Positions 1 to 4,977 of a DNA stretch of 5,378 nucleotides are shown piece after piece; positions within the stretch are counted from its first letter, which is position 1, and each line of letters starts with the position of its first letter. Source of the DNA: Dechloromonas sp. (GTDB taxonomy: Bacteria > Pseudomonadota > Gammaproteobacteria > Burkholderiales > Rhodocyclaceae); assembly GCA_013693915.1 (NCBI GenBank), contig CP059264.1, forward strand, positions 838,679 to 844,056, written 5' to 3'. The notes beneath the pieces are model-generated. The model was not told where the DNA came from and ran no database searches. It saw nothing but the letters and a program-made list of their open reading frames with translations. A program made the position numbers and the translations under genes.

Positions 1-141
1 GCGGGACTTGCCGCAGCCGGTCGGTCCCTTGAGCATGACCGGCAGGCGGGCGGCGTATGCGGCGGCATAGAGTTCGGCTTCGTTGCCCTGCTCCTGGTAG
101 AAGGGCTCGCGGCCAACCTTGTAGGCATCGGTGTTGTGCAT
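1..141 (-). CDS. cbbQ: CbbQ, AAA+ (MoxR-type) RuBisCO activase, N-terminal part
   Basis: Only the first 47 codons are present; the gene runs off the left edge. The protein begins MHNTDAYKVGREPFY, continues with an AAYAARLPVML segment, and reaches the Walker A loop GPTGCGKSR at residues 39-47 exactly at the window edge. Spacing from the start to the Walker A loop and the surrounding residues are those of CbbQ/NorQ/GvpN AAA+ ATPases. Known of the family: CbbQ assembles as a hexamer with the adaptor CbbO and uses ATP to remove inhibitory sugar phosphates from RuBisCO; the CbbM-linked type acts on form II enzyme. Its place directly downstream of cbbM on the same strand favours CbbQ over NorQ. The ATG at 139-141 is preceded only by a weak purine stretch (GCGAGAAA), and a terminator-like hairpin lies between it and cbbM, so its expression may be reduced relative to cbbM. 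cbbO is expected next, outside the window. Confidence 0.93.
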   Translation of the reverse strand, partial: MHNTDAYKVGREPFYQEQGNEAELYAAAYAARLPVMLKGPTGCGKSR

Positions 142-170
142 GGCGGTTTCTCGCGCTCGGGGTCCAGATG

Positions 171-191
171 AAAAATCCCCGCCGCAGCGGG
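171..191 (-). terminator. Terminator-like hairpin between cbbM and cbbQ (possible attenuator)
   Basis: Read on the minus strand, CCCGC-TGCG-GCGGG (191 to 178) forms a perfect 5-bp GC stem with a 4-nt loop. It is followed after GA by five Ts (175 to 171). It begins 17 nt past the cbbM stop codon and ends 29 nt before the cbbQ start. The stem is short and the T-run modest, so partial termination is more likely than a full stop. The layout would give much RuBisCO mRNA and less activase mRNA. The structure is seen in the sequence; the function is inferred. Confidence 0.5.
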
Positions 192-208
192 TCGACCGTG
201 GCCGCTTC

Positions 209-1588
209 CTACTTGTGGACGCCCAGCTTCTCGCGCCAGCCCGGATAGATCCGGTCGGCATCCTTGGGGAAGGAAACGAAGGCGCGGGCGAATTCCTGGT
301 GCTCCTTGGCCCATTCGATCGGGTCGGCCTTGGCCTTCCAGCATTCGTAGGCCTGGCGCAGCGACTTGGCGCCGGCGGCCGGGCTGTCGATGTGGCCGTA
401 GGAGCCGCCGCCGGCGGTGTTGATGACGTTGCCGTGGCCGAGGTTCTCGAAGAAGCCGGGCAGGCGCAGCGCGTTCATGCCGCCGGAGATGATCGGCGTC
501 GTCGGCTTCATGCCGTACCACTCCTGATGGTAGGCCGGGCCGGTGTAGCTGTCGCGCTCGATGATGTAGGCGATGGCGCGATCGTCGGCGTCGCCTTCCA
601 TCTTGCCGAAGCCCATGGTCCCGACGTGGATGCCCGATGCGCCCTGCAGGCGGCTCATCTTGGCCAGCACGTAGGCGGTATAGCCGCGCTTGGCGCTGGG
701 CGAGGTGACGGCGCCGTGCCCGGCGCGGTGGTAGTGCAGGTACTGGTTCGGGAAGCAGCGGCGGGCGGTGGTCACCATGCCCGGGCCGCCGACATAGCCG
801 TCAACCAGCAGCGCCACCTTGTCGGCATCCGGCCCGAAGGTCTCGAGGACATACTCGCCGCGGGCGATCATCTCGTAATGGTCGTCGGCGGTGATGTTGG
901 CGGAGAACAGCTTGGCCTCGCCGGTCTCGTCCATGGCGCGCTTCATCGCGTCGTAAACCAGCGGCATGACCTTCTTCATCGGCGCGAAAACCTGGTTGCC
1001 CTGCGGCTCGTCGTTCTTGATGAAGTCGCCGCCCAGCCAGAACTGGTACGCAGCGCGGGCGAAGGGCTCGGGACGCAGGCCGAGCTTGGGCTTGATGATG
1101 GTGCCGGCAATGTAGCCGCCGTCCTTGACCGGGCGGCCGAGGATGCGCCACATGTCCGAGATGTCCTTGGACGGGCCGTCGAACAGCTGGATCGCCCGCG
1201 GCGGCATGTAGAAGTCGTACATCTTGGCGTGCTCGATGTCGCCCATCCCCTGGTTGTTGCCGATGACCAGCGTCAGGAAGGAGACGATCATCATGCGGCC
1301 GTCGGTGATGTTACGGTCGAAGAGGTCGATCGGGTAGGCGATGCGCATTTCTTCGGTCGCTTCGTCGATCAGGTACACCAGGGCATCGACGCCCCTGGTG
1401 AATTCGTCGGTGGTGCATACCTCGACGTTGGTGCCGGTCGACGACTCGGCGGCAAAGTGGGCGGCGGCCTCGAGATAACCGTAGCCGGCCTTGGGCTTCA
1501 TCTTGTAGGCGACGAGGATATGGCCCCCGCCGGCGATCAGGTCGGCTTCCGTGAGGCTGAGGTCGGCGTAGCGGTTCGATTGATCCAT
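209..1588 (-). CDS. cbbM: Form II ribulose-1,5-bisphosphate carboxylase/oxygenase large subunit (CbbM)
   Basis: This 459-residue protein is the usual length for form II RuBisCO, which works as large-subunit dimers or multimers without small subunits. It fixes CO2 onto ribulose-1,5-bisphosphate to give two 3-phosphoglycerates. Its numbering coincides with the Rhodospirillum rubrum enzyme. Visible active-site residues are E48, N111, K166 and K168 in [10 protein letters not shown], the carbamylated K191 with Mg ligands D193 and E194 in [15 protein letters not shown]287 and R288 in [10 protein letters not shown]321, loop-6 K329 in [11 protein letters not shown]368-G370 in ISGGMNALR, and the phosphate-binding G393-G394. 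All are intact, so it should be active. The ATG at 1586-1588 follows a good ribosome site, AGGAGA, with a 6-nt spacer (1595-1600). No cbbL/cbbS is seen. Form II enzymes have low CO2/O2 specificity and suit high-CO2 or low-oxygen niches. CbbY lies upstream and CbbQ downstream, both RuBisCO-maintenance proteins. Confidence 0.98.
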   Translation of the reverse strand: MDQSNRYADLSLTEADLIAGGGHILVAYKMKPKAGYGYLEAAAHFAAESSTGTNVEVCTTDEFTRGVDALVYLIDEATEEMRIAYPIDLFDRNITDGRMMIVSFLTLVIGNNQGMGDIEHAKMYDFYMPPRAIQLFDGPSKDISDMWRILGRPVKDGGYIAGTIIKPKLGLRPEPFARAAYQFWLGGDFIKNDEPQGNQVFAPMKKVMPLVYDAMKRAMDETGEAKLFSANITADDHYEMIARGEYVLETFGPDADKVALLVDGYVGGPGMVTTARRCFPNQYLHYHRAGHGAVTSPSAKRGYTAYVLAKMSRLQGASGIHVGTMGFGKMEGDADDRAIAYIIERDSYTGPAYHQEWYGMKPTTPIISGGMNALRLPGFFENLGHGNVINTAGGGSYGHIDSPAAGAKSLRQAYECWKAKADPIEWAKEHQEFARAFVSFPKDADRIYPGWREKLGVHK

Positions 1589-1604
1589 CGTTTGTCTCCT
1601 GGCA

Positions 1605-1636
1605 GATTCGTGGGTGGTCCTGTGATGGGACGAATC
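1605..1636 (-). other. Inverted repeat in the cbbM leader, just upstream of the ribosome site
   Basis: On the minus strand GATTCGT (1636 to 1630) and ACGAATC (1611 to 1605) are perfect 7-bp arms around an 18-nt loop. The loop also holds GGAC, which could pair with an overlapping GTCC in an alternative fold. The 3' arm ends 4 nt before the cbbM Shine-Dalgarno sequence. If the candidate promoter at 1639-1667 is correct, transcription would begin at or within the 5' arm. The structure would then sit at the mRNA 5' end, or be partly missing. The repeat is observed; a role in RNA stability or translation is inferred. Confidence 0.45.
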
Positions 1637-1638
1637 CT

Positions 1639-1667
1639 AAGACACTCGATAGATAAACAAAAGTCAA
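1639..1667 (-). promoter_or_regulatory. Candidate sigma-70-type promoter of cbbM
   Basis: Read on the minus strand, TTGACT (1667 to 1662) matches five of six bases of the -35 consensus. A 17-nt spacer separates it from TGTCTT (1644 to 1639), a poor -10 matching three of six. A strong -35 with a weak -10 is compatible with an activator-dependent promoter, as expected for a CbbR-controlled cbb gene. The predicted start would be near 1632, leaving a leader of about 45 nt. TTGACT with the same flanking operator spacing recurs upstream of fbp, which strengthens the call. Confidence 0.5.
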
Positions 1668-1673
1668 ATATCG

Positions 1674-1705
1674 TTAATTATTACTTAAGTTTAAATTTAA
1701 CTTAA
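1674..1705 (-). promoter_or_regulatory. Candidate CbbR (LysR-type) operator upstream of cbbM, two TTAA-N7-TTAA units
   Basis: Two TTAA-N7-TTAA units lie at 1674-1688 and 1691-1705, 17 bp apart start to start. The proximal unit ends exactly 6 nt before the TTGACT -35 element on the minus strand. Each unit fits the LysR-family T-N11-A rule and the TNA-N7/8-TNA pattern described for CbbR sites. The distal unit overlaps the cbbY stop codon (TAA, 1704 to 1702). Identity of the regulator is inferred; no cbbR gene is present in this window. Confidence 0.5.
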
Positions 1706-1706
1706 G
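1684..1706. repeat. Perfect inverted repeat at the cbbY stop codon
   Basis: CTTAAGTT (1684-1691) and AACTTAAG (1699-1706) are perfect 8-bp arms around the 7-nt AT-only centre TAAATTT. The 23-bp element contains the cbbY stop codon and sits about 17 bp beyond the cbbM -35 element. Its symmetry and place upstream of a promoter suit a binding site for a dimeric regulator. A weak AT-rich terminator for cbbY is less likely because the stem has only two G:C pairs. Confidence 0.6.
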
Positions 1707-2487
1707 GGGTGTCGTGGCCGGCCTGCCTCGCCAAAACAGGCGTCTTTTGATACTGCGGGTGCTCCGCCGGGATGCGAATCAGGCCATGGATCGCCACGAG
1801 GTCCGCCAATGACGCTCTCCCAAGATCGTTCACCACCTCCTTGGCGCCCGTGAAATCCTGGCCTTCGGTGTATTCGCTGGTCGTCACCAGGCAGGGCACG
1901 CCTGCGGTCAACGCTGCTTTCAGCCCGTTTTCCGAATCCTCGATGGCAAGGCAGGCGGCAGCCGGCAGCTCGAGACGGTCGAGTACCCAGCGATAGATGT
2001 CCGGGGCCGGCTTCTTTGCCGGGACGACGTCGCCGGCGCCGATGACTTCGAACCAGCTCGCGGCGTCCGGCCCCAGGCTGGCCCTGAGCAGCGCCTCGAC
2101 ATTGGCGGGCGAGGTGGTGGTGGCGATCGCCAGCCGGATTCCGGCCTGGCGCGCTTCGTCGATCAGGCGGGCGATGCCGGGGCGCAGGGGCAGGCATCCC
2201 TGGTCGACGAGGCGGAGGTAGTGGGCGGTCTTGGCGCGATGCAGTTGCCTGACGAGAACCGCGAAGTCGGGATCGCCGGCGATGTCGGGGGCGTGGCGCG
2301 CGGCGAAATGGCTGATACGCTCCTTGCCGCCAGTGATATCCAGCAGGTCGCCATAGAGCGCTTCATCCCAGTTCCAGTCGAGGCCGGCTTCGGCGAAGGC
2401 GGCGTTGAAGGCCGGGCGGTGCCCGTCGCGTTCGGTTTCTGCCAGTGTCCCGTCAACATCGAAGATCAGAGCGTGTAATCTGTTCAT
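1702..2487 (-). CDS. cbbY: CbbY, HAD-family xylulose-1,5-bisphosphate phosphatase
   Basis: This 261-residue haloacid-dehalogenase-type phosphatase has all four HAD motifs. Motif I is DVDGT at 10-14 (nucleophile D10, acid/base D12), motif II is in TTTSPANV at 123-130, motif III is K158/K159 in KKPAPD, and motif IV is EDSENG at 183-188. The cap domain carries GGKER at 53-57, typical of CbbY. Known of the family: proteobacterial CbbY dephosphorylates xylulose-1,5-bisphosphate, a misfire product that inhibits RuBisCO. This is clearer than a phosphoglycolate phosphatase (CbbZ) call because of the GGKER cap motif and the AETERD start region. The C-terminus runs about 30 residues beyond the core fold and shows no motif. 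The ATG at 2485-2487 lacks a Shine-Dalgarno sequence, but D10 requires a start here and no ATG, GTG or TTG lies in frame upstream before a stop. It could be co-transcribed with cbbM, 113 bp downstream. Confidence 0.93.
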   Translation of the reverse strand: MNRLHALIFDVDGTLAETERDGHRPAFNAAFAEAGLDWNWDEALYGDLLDITGGKERISHFAARHAPDIAGDPDFAVLVRQLHRAKTAHYLRLVDQGCLPLRPGIARLIDEARQAGIRLAIATTTSPANVEALLRASLGPDAASWFEVIGAGDVVPAKKPAPDIYRWVLDRLELPAAACLAIEDSENGLKAALTAGVPCLVTTSEYTEGQDFTGAKEVVNDLGRASLADLVAIHGLIRIPAEHPQYQKTPVLARQAGHDTP

Positions 2488-2496
2488 GTATTCGGA

Positions 2497-2502
2497 AAGA
2501 TA
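2497..2502 (-). promoter_or_regulatory. Possible -10 element directly before cbbY (leaderless start)
   Basis: On the minus strand TATCTT (2502 to 2497) matches four of six -10 bases and lies only 9 nt before the cbbY ATG. A start about 7 nt downstream would put the mRNA 5' end at or next to the start codon. That would explain why cbbY has no Shine-Dalgarno sequence. No convincing -35 is present at the usual distance, so this is a weak call. Confidence 0.22.
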
Positions 2503-2574
2503 GCCGGCGCGACCGGATTCCTCCAGTCAGGATTTCTGAACCGAGCAGTAAATGCGGAGTTAATAAGGGATAGA

Positions 2575-2589
2575 TTAATTCGCAGTTAA
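2575..2589 (+). promoter_or_regulatory. Candidate CbbR-type operator upstream of fbp (TTAA-N7-TTAA)
   Basis: TTAA (2575-2578), seven bases, then TTAA (2586-2589) repeat the unit found upstream of cbbM. As there, the unit ends 6 nt before a TTGACT -35 element. A further TTAA lies at 2560-2563. The T-N11-A spacing fits LysR-family regulators. The site also lies about 90-100 bp upstream of the divergent cbbY start, so it could serve both directions. Confidence 0.5.
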
Positions 2590-2595
2590 GAATTA

Positions 2596-2624
2596 TTGAC
2601 TGTTACTTAATTAACAGATCACTT
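2596..2624 (+). promoter_or_regulatory. Candidate promoter of the fbp-prk operon
   Basis: TTGACT (2596-2601) is a good -35 element. At 17 bp spacing the -10 position reads TCACTT (2619-2624), which is poor; TTATCT at 2623-2628 is a slightly better hexamer but is 21 bp away. A weak -10 next to an operator suggests activator dependence. The predicted start near 2631 would give a leader of about 40 nt before the fbp ATG. Confidence 0.42.
2600..2617. repeat. Near-perfect palindrome within the fbp promoter spacer
   Basis: CTGTTACTTAATTAACAG pairs at every position except C2606 opposite T2611. It overlaps the end of the -35 element and fills the spacer to the -10 region. A protein bound here would block RNA polymerase, so a repressor site or the activation half of a LysR-type operator are both possible. 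The symmetry is observed; the role is inferred. Confidence 0.45.
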
Positions 2625-2668
2625 ATCTTTTGTCTCGACGCGGTAAGGCGCAAATAACGGGAGGCAAC

Positions 2669-3729
2669 ATGCTATTCGGACGTACGACCCTTTCCAAATT
2701 CGTGATCGAGCAGACGCGGGCACAGCATGGCGAACTCGGCGCCCTGCTGATCGACGTTGCCGCTGCCGTGAAGACCATCTCGGCGATGGTCGCCAAGGGC
2801 GCCCTCGCCGGGAATTCGGGCGCGCTCGACAGCACCAACGTGCAGGGTGAAGTCCAGAAGAAACTCGACGTCCTGACCAACGAGGCCATTCTTCATCACT
2901 GTGAATGGGGCGGCCAGCTTGCCGGCATGGCCTCGGAAGAGATGGAGGGCCCTTACCGCATTCCCGATCATTACCCGCGCGGCCGCTATCTGCTGGTGTT
3001 CGACCCGCTTGACGGGTCGTCGAACAGCGACGTCAATGTCTCGGTGGGAACCATTTTCTCGATTTTCGCCCGGTCGACCGCAGGCGATGCCGAGCTCGGC
3101 GATTACCTGCGTCCGGGCAACGAGCAACTGGCGGCCGGCTATGCCATCTATGGCCCGTCGACGATGATGGTGCTCACCCTGGGTGCCGGCACACATGCAT
3201 TTACTCTCGATCGCGAGAGCGGCAACTTCATCCTGACCCATTCCGACATCCGCATCCCGGAAGATACCCGCGAATACGCCATCAACACCTCCAATTCGCG
3301 TTTCTGGGAGCCGCCGGTGCAGCGCTACGTCAGCGAATGCAAGGCCGGCAAGACGGGCGTGCGCGGCGCGGATTTCAACATGCGCTGGATTGCCTCGATG
3401 GTCGCTGAGGTGCATCGCATCCTGATGCGCGGCGGCATTTTCATGTATCCGAAGGACAGCAAGGATCCCCGATGCCCGGGCGCCTGCGCCTCCTCTACGA
3501 AGCCAACCCGATGGCCATGCTGGTCGAGCAGGCGGGCGGCGCGGCGTCGACCGGGCGCGGGCGCATTCTCGACGTGACGCCGGGCAGCCTGCACCAGCGC
3601 GTGCCGGTCATTCTCGGGTCGAAGAACGAGGTCGAGCGCGTCGAGCGCTATCACCGGGACTACGACAGTGGTTCCGACCGCCCTTACGACTCGCCGCTCT
3701 TTTCCGAGCGTTCGCTGTACCGCGAATAG
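2669..3729 (+). CDS. fbp: Class I fructose-1,6-bisphosphatase (CbbF), apparent frameshift near 3468-3471
   Basis: FBPase hydrolyses fructose-1,6-bisphosphate to fructose-6-phosphate, a committed step of CBB regeneration and gluconeogenesis. The first frame (2669-3471) shows SEE at 89-91 and the metal site FDPLDGSSN at 111-119. It ends at [13 protein letters not shown] (residues 255-267), then shifts into an Arg-rich nonsense tail that stops at 3577. The family sequence resumes in the next frame at 3472 with [23 protein letters not shown] and runs to TAG at 3727-3729. The two parts join without overlap or gap if one base is missing at CCCCG (3467-3471), giving 353 residues. The metal-ligand Glu of LRLLYE lies after the break, so the upstream product alone should be inactive. 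The ATG at 2669 has GGGAGG just upstream (2659-2664). The tail after VERYHRD is about 22 residues long. prk follows 47 nt later. A sequencing error or a true mutation are both possible. Confidence 0.9.
3466..3472 (+). other. Frameshift site in fbp
   Basis: The codons AAG GAT CCC (K-D-P) are followed by CG then ATG CCC GGG, where class I FBPases have K-D-P-x-M-P-G. One base of the x codon is missing, next to a run of four Cs (3467-3470). Both flanks are well conserved and in the correct family order, so the break can be placed within a few bases. Confidence 0.85.
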
Positions 3730-3776
3730 ATCCCGACCGAATCGCCACCGAAATTCAAACCCGCGGGGAAAACATC

Positions 3777-4649
3777 ATGTCCGTCAAACATCCCATCATC
3801 GCCATTACCGGCTCATCCGGCGCCGGCACCAGTACCGTGATGCAGAGCTTCCAGCACATCTTTCGTCGCGAGAAGCTGAACGCCCAGATTGTCGAGGGCG
3901 ACTCCTTCCATCGCTATGACCGCCTGAGCATGCGCGAAGAGATGAAGGTGCAGGAAGAAAAGGGCAACCGCCATTTCAGCCATTTCGGTCCCGAAGCCAA
4001 TCTTCTCGCCGATCTCGAGCAACTGTTCATCGACTACGGCCGCAGCGGTGGCGGCAGGGTTCGCAAGTACCTGCACGACGCCGGCGAAGCCGAGCCGTAC
4101 GGCCAGGAGCCGGGCACCTTCATTCCCTGGCAGGAGGTTCCGGCCGGCACGGACCTGATGTTCTACGAGGGCCTGCACGGCGCCTACGCGGATGACAGGA
4201 TCGATGTTGCCAAACATGTCGACCTGTGCGTCGGCGTGGTGCCGATCATCAACCTGGAATGGATCCAGAAGCTGCATCGCGACCAGAAGATGCGCGGCTA
4301 CTCGCAGGAGGCCGTGGTCGACACCATCCTGCGCCGGATGCCGGACTACATGAACCACATCACCCCGCAGTTCGCCCGCACCCATGTCAACTTCCAGCGC
4401 GTGCCCATCGTCGACACGTCCAACCCGTTCATTGCCCGCGACATCCCGACAGCCGACGAGAGCATGGTGGTGATCCGCTTCGCCAACCCGAAGGGCATCG
4501 ATTTCCAGTACCTGCTGACCATGCTGCACGACTCCATCCTGACCCGCCCGAACACCCTGGTCGTCCCCGGCGGCAAGATGGGTCTGGCAATGCAGATGAT
4601 CTTCACGCCGATGGTCCTGCGCCTGATGGACCGCAAGCGCCGCGCCTGA
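3777..4649 (+). CDS. prkB: Phosphoribulokinase, class I proteobacterial type (CbbP/PrkB)
   Basis: PRK phosphorylates ribulose-5-phosphate with ATP to make ribulose-1,5-bisphosphate, the RuBisCO substrate, and with RuBisCO defines the CBB cycle. The 290-residue length is standard for the class I octameric bacterial enzyme. The P-loop is GSSGAGTST at 12-20. Residue numbers match the Rhodobacter sphaeroides enzyme: catalytic base D42 with H45 and R49 in EGDSFHRYDR, Walker B-type E131 in FYEGLHG, and R168 and R173 in the LHRDQKMRG segment. The C-terminal LVVPGGKMGLAM motif is also typical. No key residue is missing. Class I enzymes are usually activated by NADH and inhibited by AMP; this is family knowledge and is not visible here. 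The ATG at 3777 is preceded by GGGGAA with a 6-nt spacer. The 47-nt gap after fbp holds no terminator, so the two are probably one operon. Confidence 0.97.
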   Translation: MSVKHPIIAITGSSGAGTSTVMQSFQHIFRREKLNAQIVEGDSFHRYDRLSMREEMKVQEEKGNRHFSHFGPEANLLADLEQLFIDYGRSGGGRVRKYLHDAGEAEPYGQEPGTFIPWQEVPAGTDLMFYEGLHGAYADDRIDVAKHVDLCVGVVPIINLEWIQKLHRDQKMRGYSQEAVVDTILRRMPDYMNHITPQFARTHVNFQRVPIVDTSNPFIARDIPTADESMVVIRFANPKGIDFQYLLTMLHDSILTRPNTLVVPGGKMGLAMQMIFTPMVLRLMDRKRRA

Positions 4650-4706
4650 GAACGCGGGAAGACTTGAGTGGCAATGGAGGTCGCCAACACGAACAGCGCG
4701 CAGGGG

Positions 4707-4728
4707 GCGGCCCGGAGGACCGGGGCGC
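4707..4728 (+). repeat. GC-rich hairpin downstream of prk
   Basis: CCCGG-AGGA-CCGGG (4711-4724) is a perfect 5-bp stem with a 4-nt loop. After one G-G mismatch it is extended by GCG/CGC. It lies about 57 bp after the prk stop. There is no T-run after it, so it is not an intrinsic terminator. It could shield the 3' end of the fbp-prk mRNA or may be incidental in GC-rich DNA. Confidence 0.35.
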
Positions 4729-4867
4729 TGCCAGCCGCTGTCGGTCGCCTCGCCAGCGCACCCGGGGCAGCCCACCCTCGGCGCAAGTGCGCGGGCCGCC
4801 ATCATGAAGGTCCCGGCCCCGAGCAGTGCGGCGAATTGGCCGCGGCGGCGGTCCACGAGTTTTTCCT

Positions 4868-4908
4868 GCAACGGAACGCTTCGCGCAGGCTGTCTTGCGC
4901 ACCGTTGC
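4868..4908 (+). repeat. Nested inverted repeat overlapping the gap promoter
   Basis: Outer arms GCAACGG (4868-4874) and CCGTTGC (4902-4908) are perfect over 7 bp. Inside them GCGCA (4883-4887) and TGCGC (4896-4900) form a second 5-bp stem with an 8-nt loop. Only one base separates the right-hand arms, while eight separate the left-hand ones, giving a bulged stem. The right arm ends 4 nt before the candidate -10 of gap. It could act as a DNA operator for gap or as an RNA structure in read-through transcripts from prk. Confidence 0.45.
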
Positions 4909-4918
4909 GGGTTACAAT
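4890..4918 (+). promoter_or_regulatory. Candidate promoter of gap
   Basis: TACAAT (4913-4918) matches five of six bases of the -10 consensus. At 17 bp spacing the -35 position reads CTGTCT (4890-4895), matching three of six. The start would fall near 4925, giving a leader of about 50 nt that includes the 9-bp tandem repeat. A separate promoter fits a GAPDH that also serves glycolysis and need not depend on the cbb operon. Confidence 0.45.
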
Positions 4919-4935
4919 GGCACCAACTGCAACTC

Positions 4936-4962
4936 TCAACCCGATCAACCCGATCAAACTGA
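4936..4962 (+). repeat. Tandem 9-bp repeat in the gap leader
   Basis: TCAACCCGA occurs twice in tandem (4936-4944, 4945-4953), followed by a third copy with two changes, TCAAACTGA (4954-4962). The array lies between the candidate promoter and the ribosome site and ends 5 nt before GGAG. Copy number could vary by slippage and change leader length. Confidence 0.7.
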
Positions 4963-4977
4963 TAGATGGAGATGAAA

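Larger units (their letters stand above)
4650..4977 (+). other. 328-bp intergenic region between prk and gap, no recognisable gene
   Basis: The first two thirds are very GC-rich and hold open frames on both strands, but none has a convincing ribosome site or resembles a family I know. The frame from 4668 runs past the gap start and encodes an Ala/Arg-rich sequence with no motif. The region holds a GC hairpin (4707-4728), a nested inverted repeat (4868-4908), a probable gap promoter (-10 at 4913-4918) and a 9-bp tandem repeat (4936-4962). Many cbb operons have transketolase (cbbT) between prk and gap. I see no trace of either end of that protein here. Confidence 0.7.

Noticed and set aside
131..1705. 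A 524-codon open frame on the plus strand opposite cbbM
   Set aside because: It is an antisense shadow of the strongly conserved cbbM reading frame in GC-rich DNA. It has no ribosome site, and its Val/Gly/Ala/Asp-rich product lacks any recognisable motif.
2630..2668. An upstream TTG start for fbp that would add 13 residues
   Set aside because: The ATG at 2669 has GGGAGG directly before it. The extra residues are encoded by the ribosome site itself and the predicted mRNA start lies at about the same place.
2672..3415. A 247-codon open frame on the minus strand opposite fbp
   Set aside because: It is the antisense shadow of conserved FBPase sequence, without start signals or motifs.
3466..3480. 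Programmed ribosomal frameshifting to make full-length FBPase
   Set aside because: No slippery heptamer, stimulatory structure or known precedent in this family is evident. A simple one-base deletion or sequence error is the plainer explanation.
4707..4728. Intrinsic terminator after prk
   Set aside because: The hairpin is GC-rich but has no following T-run and contains a mismatch, so it does not meet the usual pattern.
4966..4977. In-frame ATG codons at 4966 and 4972 as gap starts
   Set aside because: Neither has a ribosome site upstream. GGAG at 4968-4971 is correctly spaced only for ATG 4978, which also gives the usual GAPDH N-terminus.
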